Assembly (NCBI RefSeq): GCF_041381155.1
Contig: NC_091134.1
Span: 31,811,540 to 31,875,539, forward strand
Length of the DNA: 64,000 nucleotides
Direction: 5' to 3'
From: Argopecten irradians
Lineage: Eukaryota > Mollusca > Bivalvia > Pectinida > Pectinidae
In this document: positions 49,601 to 60,352 of the stretch, piece by piece
Numbering within the stretch: the first letter of the stretch is position 1
How the letters are laid out: every line of letters begins with the position of its first letter
Notes under the pieces: model-generated
Database searches by the model: none
Seen by the model: the letters and a program-made list of their open reading frames with translations, nothing else
What the model was told of the DNA's origin: nothing
Translations under genes and position numbers: made by a program

Positions 49601-52600
49601 GCTCAGTGGTTAGAGCACTGGTCTCGTAAACCAGGGGTCGTGAGTTCGACTCTCACTGTGGGCAAATGATTCTTTTAGTAAATAAAGATACACCGATGAA
49701 AATCAATTGGAGTAAGGTTTAATCGTTATAGAAAGTTAACATTAAATTCCTCCATTTGACCGTAAGTTCTTGAAATTTTAAGTCATCATTCGAAATTCAT
49801 AAACCGATGCGAAGTACTAAAATCACCGAAAAAAAAACCTATGAGAACGACGATTTATTTACGCTTCCTTCAATTCTCGCACTTCACTTTTGATAGGCAT
49901 CGTTAGATGTTTATTAAATTTTGCAGTATTCATTTTAAGTTAAGAACGTCAACACTTCTCTGATGTCCAAACACACGAATTTCACTTTAAAAGTTTATGT
50001 CGACATTATCATACTATGAAATGTTATACCGTCGTTAGTTTAATGCCAAAATCCAATTTGTGTTTTATTAAAGAGTAAATACACCATTCCAATGGCAATA
50101 TCAGCTCTTTTCCTAATATCTTATACTCACCAGAAGGCTTGAATTGTTCTGCCTCGTTGTCTTCCGACTTGAGGAAGTATGGAATGACCTCCTTGAAACC
50201 CCAACCTTTACACCCGTCATTCTCCCATTCCTCATATCTCCGCCTTCCACCTCGGAGGTATAACATGTTGTTCAGGATGCTGGTTCCGCCTAAAGCCCGT
50301 CCTCGCTGGATACGAAGAGTCTGTCAGCAAAATTAGTAACAATTACAATATTATAACTAGTAATGACATTGTCGAAACTCTTCTACCGTACAGTTAGACC
50401 GTATATCTGTCTCTTAAAATGAGCTCCATTTCTTTTTGTTGTCGTTATTTATACGCTCATTTTAGCGTATCAATAAACGATAACAAAAAGAAAAGTAGCT
50501 CATTTTAAGAGACAGATTATTCGGTCTACCGCACAGTATATTGCTTTATGCGATAGACATAAATCAGTCGCATGTTAGAAGCTTGAGATATTGTTGACAT
50601 CATTGATAGAAATGGAACTATTCTAACGAATTATAATGGACATATGGTGGATAGAGGATTTATGCTCGGGAGAGAAAGCCAAAGGTGACATGTCAATTTG
50701 GTTTGCTATTATACTGCTTATGGTTTTAAATATGGGTCATGCATTTTTTTTGTAAAAATATTTATAGAATATCATAAAGATACTAAAGATAACTATTCAT
50801 TTTAGCTTGTACATAGAAACCAACGCAATAGCTACTATGGATGCATTGGTTCCTATTGTAATTAACAATACAGTCGCAATAAGAAAGCATGAAATGTGGA
50901 AGTATGGGGAGCAAGAGCAATGGATCAGCTTAAAAATGCGTTTAAACAAGCTTAAACAACAATGTGGATGAATCCAAGGAGCCACAAAACAATAAGAATC
51001 GTATGAAGACCGTTTTAGAAGTCCTAAACGACAGAATATACAACAATATTAGCACTAGATGTTTTAAAATGATAAAGTGCCCTGGGGAGGAACCAAGGAG
51101 ATAAGTCGAAACAAAACTTTGGATGGAACAACGAAAAGACAGTATTAACATAAAACACGTCAAAATAAAAAAAAAGCTTTTTGGCAAAAACATACGCAAT
51201 ATGTCATTATCAGTTTTTATGGTCGTTATATGGTCGCAAATTTTTGAAGATCTAATACTATTGATTATGTGTTATATTTGCACGAAGAGGAGAAACCCAT
51301 TAAACTCATTGTAGGATTATAGATAATGTGTCAATAAATCTACAATTTATATTGTGTAAAATGTGATCATTGCATCAGTATTGATTTGGAGTTTATATTG
51401 TTTCTCTGTTGAATGACTATAAGTAAACACTATGACATAACAAACAGAGTAAATACGTGTGATGATAAGGTGAAATTTATCTGTATAGGATCGATAAGGT
51501 ATGACACGCGTTTATCAGTGGTGTACTTATCAATAGTGTTACAGGTATACTTCATCTCACAATACATACAGAGCTTCGTTATATATCACTGTAAAATTAT
51601 TCAATACGCAGCAGGAAACAGATGTTCATATTATAGCTGTAATTTTAAGGTATTTCAAGCCCTTATAGCTCAGTGGTTAGAGCACTGGTCTCGTAAACCA
51701 GGGGTCGTGAGTTCGACTCTCACTGTGGGCATAATATATTTTTAAGTAGGTATTTGACATATAAATCTATTAAATATCCTTGGGAAATAACTACTTCTTA
51801 ACAAGAAGTTGAATCCTCTACTATGCCTGTCCTTAGGCTAGATACCAATTTTGACCCAATGGTACCCTTATTTGATCAATTTTATTTCTCTATTTTATGG
51901 TGTGTTTTTTTTCAAATCCGTATAGTTCAGTGGTTAGAGCACTGGTATCGTAAACCAGGGGTCGTGAGTTCGACTCTCACTGTGGGCAATTTACATATTA
52001 TGCATATATTTGATATAAATCTATGAAATATCCTATGGAAATATCTAATCTTCTTTTATACTTGTAGATGAATCCTCAATTATGCTTATATAACAAAGAA
52101 TGTGTACCAATTTTGACCCTCTAGTGTCCTTATTCGATCAATTTTATTTCCCATTTTAGGTATCTCGAGCCCGTATAGCTCAGTGGTTAAATTATATTTT
52201 ATGCATGTATCAGCTGCTATGAAATAGTCAATGGAAAGATTTGGATACTTTAAATACCTGTTGTAGTTGAAATCCCGACTATGATTGACTGTTATGTATC
52301 AATCTAATTTACGGATACCATTTTTTGCCTTTGGTGTAATTTATTTCCCTAAATGTATTTGTTGATTTTTCTTATTTTTTGTTTCTTTTAGATACACTTA
52401 TGTCATGTTGATATGAATATAAATATATATGTTCCGATACCTTATATCCATATCCTCAATTTTTCACAGATCAAGCTTCTATCTTCATTATTTTAATGAA
52501 TTGTAAATGTGGAAAACACTGCAGATTAATAACAAAAAAAAAACTCTTGTGGCAAGGAAAGTAGACATCCAGATTTCACCATGACTTAATCTCTTAGACT

Positions 52601-55600
52601 GAATTGCCCTTTAATTCTCAATAACTTGAAATATATGTTAGGAATAACGAAATCGTAATGTCATGGTTTTAACAGAAGTAATTTGCAGTTAAATTTGATC
52701 ATTGTGATTTTGAGCTTGGAGTGAGCGATTGTGACATATTTTTGATATTTAAAATCTAAAATTTTTGAATTATGTCAACTGCAAAATCAAATGAAATATA
52801 TATGGAAGGGAACACACATGTTTGTCAGAAAAAAATAAGCACGCATCATTAGTTGAATTTGCTACCCCCTGAAACATACCAAAAAGATATCAATTTTCCA
52901 GAAAGTTATCTACTTTTGGGGGTTTTATTTAAAAGATTTTAGTTTTTCAGGCAAAACTGGTAAATGGACTTAATGATAAACAGTTCCTACCCACACCTCC
53001 TCTATTGCATTCATAATTGTCCTTCCATTTTTTATGTGAAAATATTCTAATCAAAACATTTACAGTTAAACCGGTCTATAATGACCACACAAGGGTCAAT
53101 GACATTCATAACCAATAAATCTTTATTCACAGATCAAATTGTGTTATAAATGATCATTTGGGACCCTACTAAATATTGATCTTAATAAGCACGCGGTCTT
53201 TATATAGAGGTGATTGCTAAGGCATGTTGAACTGTGGTGTCCCTATGTATAATAAAACTCAAAGTAGAGTTCATTTTTACCATCACCAAGTTTCAATTCA
53301 CAGTCCGCCATCCAATATGAATAAAACATCAAAACAATTATTCGATTTTTTCAAGTAGATATTAAAAATGGTCATGCATTTAAATACTTTCCTTTTGGCA
53401 TAATATTGCCCAGTTGTTCAAAAAGAAATACTAATAAGAGAATATTGAGTATAGGAAACGATGTTTTGCAAAGGAAAATAATAATAATACATGTATTGAT
53501 ATAAAATGAACATTCTGAAATATATTTCTGGTGTAAATAATGTAAAACTTCCTTTTTGAACTCTTGTTAATGAAGAGTTGGTGTTTATTTCATAAATGAA
53601 ATTATACAAACAACCCTCAGAAAGAACAAAGGCAAATACAATAACATGCTGATGGAGTTATTTCGAATCATACGTATGGTGATTCCTGAGCAGAGCACAA
53701 AAACTTGTGTTCTGCTCTGAAACCACCGTGCGAAATTCGTTCCAAAGGTTATTGTTAGGCGCGGAAACCCTAAAAGTACCACAGCCTATTACTTACACAT
53801 AGAACACCTTTGATAGTGACTTCAAGGAGGACGGTACCCAATTATCATATAGTAACTACATAGAAATGAATGCAGACAATTAGCTAGAGCATGCTATGAT
53901 GTATCTATCCATCTAGTCTATAGTACTCTGTCAGGATTAATTAGACAGCGTTCTAGAGCACTACATGTTAAACTGTGGGAAGACCATCTACGTCATCCCC
54001 AGCACGTTTCCATCAAAGCCTTATCTTGAAGGGGAGCGAGTTAAGTTTTAAAACCCAAAGACTAGAATACTATATGAATTATCTCCAGGAAATGGAATTC
54101 CGATCTCTTCCAAAATACCTCATAAATAGGATATATTGGTCTATACACACGGGCTGTTTTCGAATGAGATTTCTTATCACCAGAAGAAACATATTACGGC
54201 TTTCCTCTAAAAACTGAAATTCTTCAGGTTGAGTATACGTAATGGTTTTGTATATAAATGTATATATTCACCGATAATTTTAAAATACATTGGGTGTTTA
54301 CCCTCTTGATGCGGGAAGACTCGCTGCAATTACATTATGAATTTATCCCCACACTTTATCCTTTGCTATAGAGATTATAATGCATATCATTTGTTTTATT
54401 GGTGTCATAACGATTATGGTATAAGGCCACATTCGTTATTGTAACTGCGCATGCTAAATATGTATCATTGCGGACATAGCAAGCAACCAAAAAGATTATA
54501 ATACATTAGCTGAATCATAGTTACTGAAAAAGGGAAATTATTGGCGACATTGGATATTTTCGCGTAATTCAATTTTTTTTTCATCCACACACGAGCATAC
54601 CAACAAGAGCATGTTGTGTTTTTTGTTTAAATAATTTCATCGTACATGTAAAGATGCTCACTGAGAAATTTTACTCATGGTGAACACTTTGAGAGCGTAC
54701 TATTAAAGCGAAAAAAATCCAATCGGGAAAATAACTTTGTTTAGAGTATAAAATGACTAAATCACCACATTGCTGTACTGTAGAATGTCCCCGAACCTAT
54801 CTTTAACTCCTTGGTTGACTTATCATCCAATTAACCCTTACACTAATGTATGTGTGGGTTTACTTATGTTGCTTTAGTGATTCTGCATCACAAAGTGACA
54901 AGCAAACATAAAGGAATAATTACATCCTTGCTCTTTTTGAAATGCTGAATCGTCTATTGTTCGTACATCTGTATATTACCATCATACTATCCTAAAGAAA
55001 CGACAAACTGCGAGGGTAATTTATTTAAGCCTGATAATTTCATAAAACCCCATATTTCCCTAGTTTGAGATAATATGCGCATAACACGCATGAATCTATC
55101 AAGAGGTAATATTGATTAATATGAAATTATGTATTTCTTGACACACTATCTCATTTGCGTGGTACAAATACGTAGTGGGGACTGTTTCAACGGTTTTAGT
55201 TTATCAATTTTTTAATCTTAACATCTAGATTTTGACATGAATCTCATTTTATATAACACGCACCAACAGCTACATTGTAAACACTACTTGAAACTCCCGA
55301 AAACAGGTACCAATGCTTTGTTTTGGTGTAAAAGGGTGGTATACGTTATGACCATTACTATTAAATTAATTAATACAACTGTTAATAATATAATCACCCT
55401 GTCATTCATCCCCATAGCAACATATTTCTGTGGCACTGTGTAATACATCCACTCAAAATCCGGGTTCTTCTGTAAAGAAGACAGTAGCGGCACGTGCAGA
55501 TTTGGGTCACGTGTCTCCTCTCCTCCAGCCTCCAAAAGTAAAACCTTAACATTGCTGTCCTCTGTCAGGCGGCTGGCTAGCACCGACCCTGCTGTCCCGG

Positions 55601-58600
55601 CACCCACTGAAAAAAACAAAAGAAACTAAAAATGCAACCAGAAAAACCAATTATTGAATGTTTTTGAAAAACGTCACTGGAATACATGTTATTTAATTAC
55701 GTTTTACTAATGTAAAGCATGTATTGCTATTTTGTGTCAATAAAAGTATAGGCGGTTATTTTCGCTGGGAATTTTTTTTCGCGATTTCTTTATCCGAAAA
55801 AATACCATAACGTGTATATTGAAACTCGGTTGAGATTGAAGGCGTTTGTGTGGGGTTCTTCTTTTGTTATTTAAAAATAATGTTTGAATTGAACGTTGTG
55901 TGAATGTTATATTTAGATCTTGTGTTGTGGTCAATTTTCAAGTTATGGGTACTGCGAGAATGTATATGTTTTGTGTTTGGCAGTAGTGGCCATCATTGAA
56001 CTGTTTTACATTTTTACAAAATATTGCAACCGTAAATGCTTCAAGAACAATCTCTTATACTATCGCATTTTGCGCCAGAACACGTGCGTTCATAAATCTA
56101 CAAATGCGAATGCGCGAATCATCGTTTCTCTTACATATTCATTATCCATTTCGCACTAATGCTTTATTTTTTTCTGAAATAGATATATATGATTGCAATA
56201 ATTTATTTACTGGCGGATCTCAAATTTGGTGCAAAGGAAAAGCCATATACTTGAAGAACTTTATATTTAATAAGGCGTTAACTTTTGTAAATACTATTTG
56301 CGTTATCGAAAGTGTAATAAGACGTGGTGCCAAACTTCCTTGTTATCAAGATAAGATTCTGATTGTCAGTGGAGTATTCCAAATAGCTAATGGCCACTTT
56401 TGTGAGATTGTGGCACAGTGTAAGTGGTGGGTCAGGTGGTGGCGGAAGTGAACCACGAAGGAGAACGGACACTCTTATTTATTTCCTAGTGTATTTTCTA
56501 CTTGTGGCTTGCCAATAGGCTAGAGGATATACTTTAGAAGCTACACATGCTCTGTCTAAATTTACCACATGTTAATGAATTTTCCGATGTTTATCACAAA
56601 ACACATGTTACCATAACGACTATATAGTTTAATAAAGCATGCTACCATAACATAGGTATCCAAACGGTTGAGTTTAAAATGAAAGCGTAGCAGACAAATG
56701 GCACAAAATGAAACATTTGGGGTATACCGTTATTCAAAAGATGCCTATCAGAAAGGAGCTGGAGAACAATTCTATTACTTTTCTTTTTTTAATTTTTATT
56801 TTCAAAACAACATGTTGTAAAACAAATATTGCGCTCTGTGTTCGGACTGATATGTAAATCATGATAGACATTTTGAAAAAAAAAATCTGAAAAATGTCTG
56901 TCTCGCACAACTAATGAGAGACAGTTCATATAATATCACACAGGTGCCATTTGCGTAAATAAGCAGATCATGTGATAGATAGGCAAATATGTACGATACC
57001 TACCGATTACGAAATCATAGCTGGAGTTGGTACGTTCGATGATTGAGTGGAAGGATGAGACACTCGTCACGTAGACAACGGCGACGACACCAGCGAGGAT
57101 ACCGAGGACGAGCCACCAGACCAGGGTCCTCCTGTTAGGGCAGAAAATATGAATTTTAGAATAAAACAACACCAGGGTTGCTCTGTGGGATAGACAATAT
57201 TTAATCTATAGAGAGATAACCAACACCATCAGGATCCTGCTGCAGTAGGAAAGTAACAAAATGATATTTAGCATATAATGATGGATAATCCACCACATAA
57301 GGGAATTCTTGTTTGAAATATATATATATAGGTACTTATAGAAATAAACATTGATTAAATAAATATTCACAACTCTTTAGAATAAAACAAGATTGATCTA
57401 CTCAAAACCCATTTGAATGAAATATTTCACTGCAAAGAAAGAAATAAGGTTGATGGTGTTCTGTTTGTCAACTATTAAACAAATGTAGGCAACGACTCCC
57501 ATGGTCACAAGCTCACAAGCCTTTACCGACAAAATCTCATTCATAATATATATGTAAGAGCACGTGTTAAGTTAATATAATGCATGCAATACACTCACTT
57601 CACGAGTGTTTAATATTCGCGTATTTTGCTGGGTGTACAAATCGCGAAAATTGTTTGCCGCAAAAATGTAGCGGTTGGGATTTTTAATCGCAATGGAAAA
57701 GCCATTAGAAATGAAAATGCAAAATTACGTCGCAAAAATGAGTTTGTTTGTGCATGTTTTATTGGGTTTTTGTTGTTGTTGGTTTTTGGTTTTTTTGGTT
57801 TTTTTCGTCAACAATTAAACAAAAACTCTTTTATCATTTCCAGATAAAATGTAATTGGATGTTATCTGCTTGAAATCAGACGATTGGTGTGTCTTTAGAT
57901 TTAGCATGTGTGTTTTGAATAAAGCCATTAACCCGGAAGCACTTACATGCTAAATTGCCATAATATAATACAGTACCGCATTAATTAGAATCTTTTAAAA
58001 CAGCTTATTTAGTTACTGTGTGAAACAAAAGCCCAATTATCACAAACATGCAGGAACTCCCATGAGGAAATAAAGAAGATAAAAAGCGCGGCATTCCAGG
58101 TCTGTTCATTGCTCGATAGACTACGAGAGAAGGGCTCTGCTGTGTATGTAAGCTGTTCATTGCTCCATAGACTGCAGTTGTGTTGCTGACTGTGTATTGT
58201 GGCACTAAATCATTCCCTAGATACAACAGAGCAGTATAGATGAGGCTTTGAGTAAACTTGTAGTCTGTTTAGGAGATTACAGGTGTGTTTGTGTATAGTA
58301 ATGTAAAAATACCCCAATGTATCCATTAATCAAATATTTAGTTTATACACTATAAAGTATATAAATTAAGGCGTTATTGCCGGTTCATGATTACTTTTTA
58401 CTTTTTAAGGATTATATAAAAATAAAGAGATATAAACAAGTTTGAGACAGAAAATAAAATGCTGTAACCGAACACCTTTAGCGGTAACATACCTCTCAAA
58501 ACCAACATTTTGTGCTGAAATGTGAAATTAAGATTCTTTACATATGTAAATTTGTGTGTTTCTTTATTGCTTGATAAATATTGTAGACAATAGAAAACAT

Positions 58601-59825
58601 TGTAGATCAGAAGTGTTTTCGGATAAGCAGTTTCTTTGTTCTTTTCAGCAATAAATATATTTCCGACGAAAATTGAATCGTAGGAATATTTACTTTGATG
58701 AAACACTTAAAACCATGATTTTGTTGAGAAGCATCTTCATTTCTTAAGAATAAATTAATTATTTCTTAATCAGTTTAAAGGAATCCAAACCAATGATTTG
58801 TGCAATATCAAACGATTACATATAGGCCTACAAGACACTAATTAAGCACCAACAAAATAGCCAACATCGTGCAGCAATATGTATACTTCTCTCGGATTTT
58901 GCAGTATTATGTTGATGGTAATAGGAACCAGAAATAATTGAATGCTATTACGTAAATCCAATTAAATAGGACATGACAGTTTAGTCAATTTCATAAGTAA
59001 TAAAAAAAACTGATAGGACCATTTCACATGTCTTTCTAATCTAAACAAGGAACAAAATAAATCAACGAAGATATGGCAAGCAGTGTCCTGAAATACTTGG
59101 CTATGAAATGCGTGGAACATATGGCTTCAACATATGACTTCATTGGATCAAGTGACACCTACCGGATTTTTTTTTTAATTTTGCATGACAACTGCGGAAA
59201 GAAAACGGTTACTCTTTTGCAATACCTGGATCCTTTTCTTATACTCTATCGAGACTATCCATAAAGTGGAAAACGGGACATACTACTTCATATGGCATAT
59301 TGTATTGTTGTATGATTCTGTCGTATTACGTGTTACTACTTTATTTAATTAATTAACTTAATTAATTAACAGCACAAAACAAAGAAGGAAGCGTGTCCTT
59401 GTAAATATGAAATGATATTTGTAATTTAAAGCTAAATTATATTGAAAACTTATTTTTGAAATTATTACGCATTAGCTTAGTCATACATAAGGAGTTTTAT
59501 TCAATACACAATGCATCACATTATCTTAAGATTTGTTCAATCTATATATATATAACTATAACGTATTTCTAATATGATATTTATGCCTGGACAAACACGT
59601 ACATCTCAACCACAGAAAGTTTCGAAAAAATAATCAAGCTGCAGTTTATCAACGTATTCGTTAGTGATATAGGGCAATAGGTTGAAGATGGGTTCAAACC
59701 AAATTTCTACTTTGGAATGGAAAGATATAGAGGTATATTGTCAATCACTGGTATGTTTAGTCTTACCTTGGTTGGTCTGGTAAATAGGGTCTATAATTTG
59801 ACGGATTCTGACCAGCGTACGCCAT
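43607..59825 (-). CDS. membrane-anchored GMC oxidoreductase-like protein, 12 exons, 621 aa, altered active site
   Basis: Exons 5' to 3': 59767-59825, 57004-57131, 55398-55606, 50131-50320, 49347-49481, 48788-48909, 47602-47769, 46466-46616, 45868-46010, 45317-45497, 44684-44906, 43607-43763. All junctions are GT-AG, phases agree, and the sum is 1866 nt. The N-terminus [20 protein letters not shown] is followed by one hydrophobic helix ([19 protein letters not shown], about 24-42), implying a signal anchor with the catalytic domain outside or in the lumen. Then come YDFVIVGAGTAG (FAD-binding fold, 63-69), VLLLEAGG, the GMC signature 1 ([18 protein letters not shown]) and signature 2 ([15 protein letters not shown]). 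By family it would oxidise an alcohol, sugar or choline using FAD. However, the usual HPVGTCKMG reads TVGGTCKMG (Thr548), and the usual SGNTNAP reads SGATYAP (Tyr594), so both catalytic positions are substituted. An inactive or repurposed enzyme is likely. Confidence 0.92.
43996..44552. mobile_element. inverted-repeat element of about 555 bp in the last GMC intron
   Basis: The outer arms AAGGACCAAGTATGGTTTGG and AACCATACATAGTCCTTT face each other. Further in, TTTCAAAACTGTTATTTAGT faces AACAGTTTTTAAAATTTGAT. A central pair TAGAGCGCATCCTTGAACAA and TTGTTCAAGGATGCGCTCTA is also inverted. The structure is a nearly full-length foldback. Confidence 0.8.
45100..45240 (-). repeat. SINE-like fragment
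   Basis: TTTTACGTCCTGGGGTCATG, GGACATGCTAGGTTTT, ACGGAGTAACCGGAGTAAAA and GAGTACCTGGTAACTGGCC occur in the order expected for the reverse of the 14640-14768 repeat. Intronic in the GMC gene. Confidence 0.5.
46709..47105. repeat. dispersed repeat of about 400 bp
   Basis: Starts TTGATTAATTTACGTCC with a CTATAAACAGCTATGGTCAT block and ends CTCAAGGCCTGTGTCTGGGA. It has higher GC than its surroundings. I recall near-identical blocks from bivalve genomes, a memory-based family call. It is inserted in the GMC intron between 46616 and 47602. Confidence 0.5.
48519..48590 (+). tRNA. tRNA-Thr (anticodon CGT)
   Basis: 72-nt cloverleaf: acceptor GCCCGTA/TGTGGGC, D arm GCTC...GAGC, anticodon stem CTGGT/ACCAG with loop CTCGTAA, T arm GTGAG-TTCGACT-CTCAC. 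A and B box promoters are intact and a TTTT terminator follows within about 12 nt. It lies antisense in a GMC intron. Confidence 0.95.
49592..49663 (+). tRNA. tRNA-Thr (anticodon CGT), identical copy
   Basis: Sequence identical to the 48519 copy, and its 3' flank (ATTCTTTTAGTAAATA) is also shared, which points to recent duplication. A TTTT terminator is present. Antisense in the next GMC intron. Confidence 0.95.
50397..50526. mobile_element. foldback element of about 130 bp
   Basis: GACCGTATATCTGTCTCTTA...ATGAGCTCCATTTC pairs with AGTAGCTCATTTTAAGAGAC...ATTCGGTC. The centre is ATACGCTCATTTTAGCGTAT. Intronic in the GMC gene. Confidence 0.8.
51659..51730 (+). tRNA. tRNA-Thr (anticodon CGT), one acceptor mismatch
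   Basis: Same as the 48519 copy except G5 is T, which leaves a T-T mismatch in the acceptor stem. A T-run terminator follows. Probably functional or near-functional. Confidence 0.85.
51916..51987 (+). pseudogene. degenerate tRNA-Thr copy
   Basis: Changes against the good copies: the first two bases are AT instead of GC, GCTC became GTTC in the D stem, and loop position 32 is A. No T-run terminator lies close downstream. Boxes A and B remain recognisable. Confidence 0.8.
52169..52189 (+). pseudogene. tRNA-Thr 5' stub
   Basis: Only the first 21 nt (GCCCGTATAGCTCAGTGGTT plus A) remain. The sequence then jumps directly into the 3'-flank-like AATTATATTTTATGC, as if about 51 nt of the tRNA body were deleted. 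Confidence 0.85.
53063..53235. mobile_element. pogo-like MITE
   Basis: The left end CAGTTAAACCGGTCTATAAT then GACCAC, and the right end GAGGTGATTGCTAAGGCATG then TTGAACTGT, form diverged inverted termini of the CAGTTAAACC...ACTG type. No coding sequence. Confidence 0.5.
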
Positions 59826-59994
59826 ACCTCCTCATATCACTACCTGTGGAGTGGGAAACAGTCTGACACATAGCCAACATACCCAAGTAGCAGGGGTAAA
59901 AATAAAATAAGATTACAAGTAAATAACAACGACTACTGGTGGTATGGGAGAGGGCCTAACCTATGGCATTGTGACGACAGACGGTCATATTCTT

Positions 59995-60352
59995 ATAACG
60001 GCGAGAAAGAGTGGGGCGGGCAATAATATGGGTGGAGGTCAACATAGACGAGAGTTAAGGCAATAAAGTGGGGCCGGGAGATATAAGGGTAGAGCCGATC
60101 CAATAAAGGTGGAATTGAGCGGACAATAATGGCTGGGAGAAGAGGGCAAAAATGAAAGAGGAGAGGGCAGTAGAGTAGAAGAAGAAGGAAGCAACAAATG
60201 GGAAAGAATGGGTAATGGGGAAGCCCAATGTTTGAGGGATAAATAACGGGATAAAGGGTAATAATAAAGGATAGGTGGGTACAACAGTAAAGTAAATAAC
60301 GGCGACGAGGAAGGTCAATAGCCGGGAAGAAGGGACAGCAATGGTGGAGGGG
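59995..60352. repeat. purine-rich degenerate repeat flank
   Basis: Diverged G/A-rich sequence with scattered ACAATAA and GGCAATAA motifs, grading into the clean minisatellite. It lies immediately upstream of the first GMC coding exon and may include its promoter or 5' UTR. Confidence 0.55.

Larger units (their letters stand above)
51820..52320 (+). repeat. tandem duplication of about 255 bp carrying tRNA-Thr copies
   Basis: ACCAATTTTGACCC ... TGATCAATTTTATTTC upstream of the 51916 copy recurs about 253 bp later upstream of the 52169 stub. The 3' flanks (ATGAATCCTC-AATTATGC and related) also recur after the 51659, 51916 and 52169 copies. Confidence 0.7.

Noticed and set aside
53975-54217. 80-codon [15 protein letters not shown]...
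   Set aside because: Lies in a GMC intron, has no recognisable domain, and I could not find splice partners.
55996-56451. 151-codon plus-strand ORF inside a GMC intron
   Set aside because: Lies antisense in an intron, composition is unremarkable, no known motifs, and no conserved start context.
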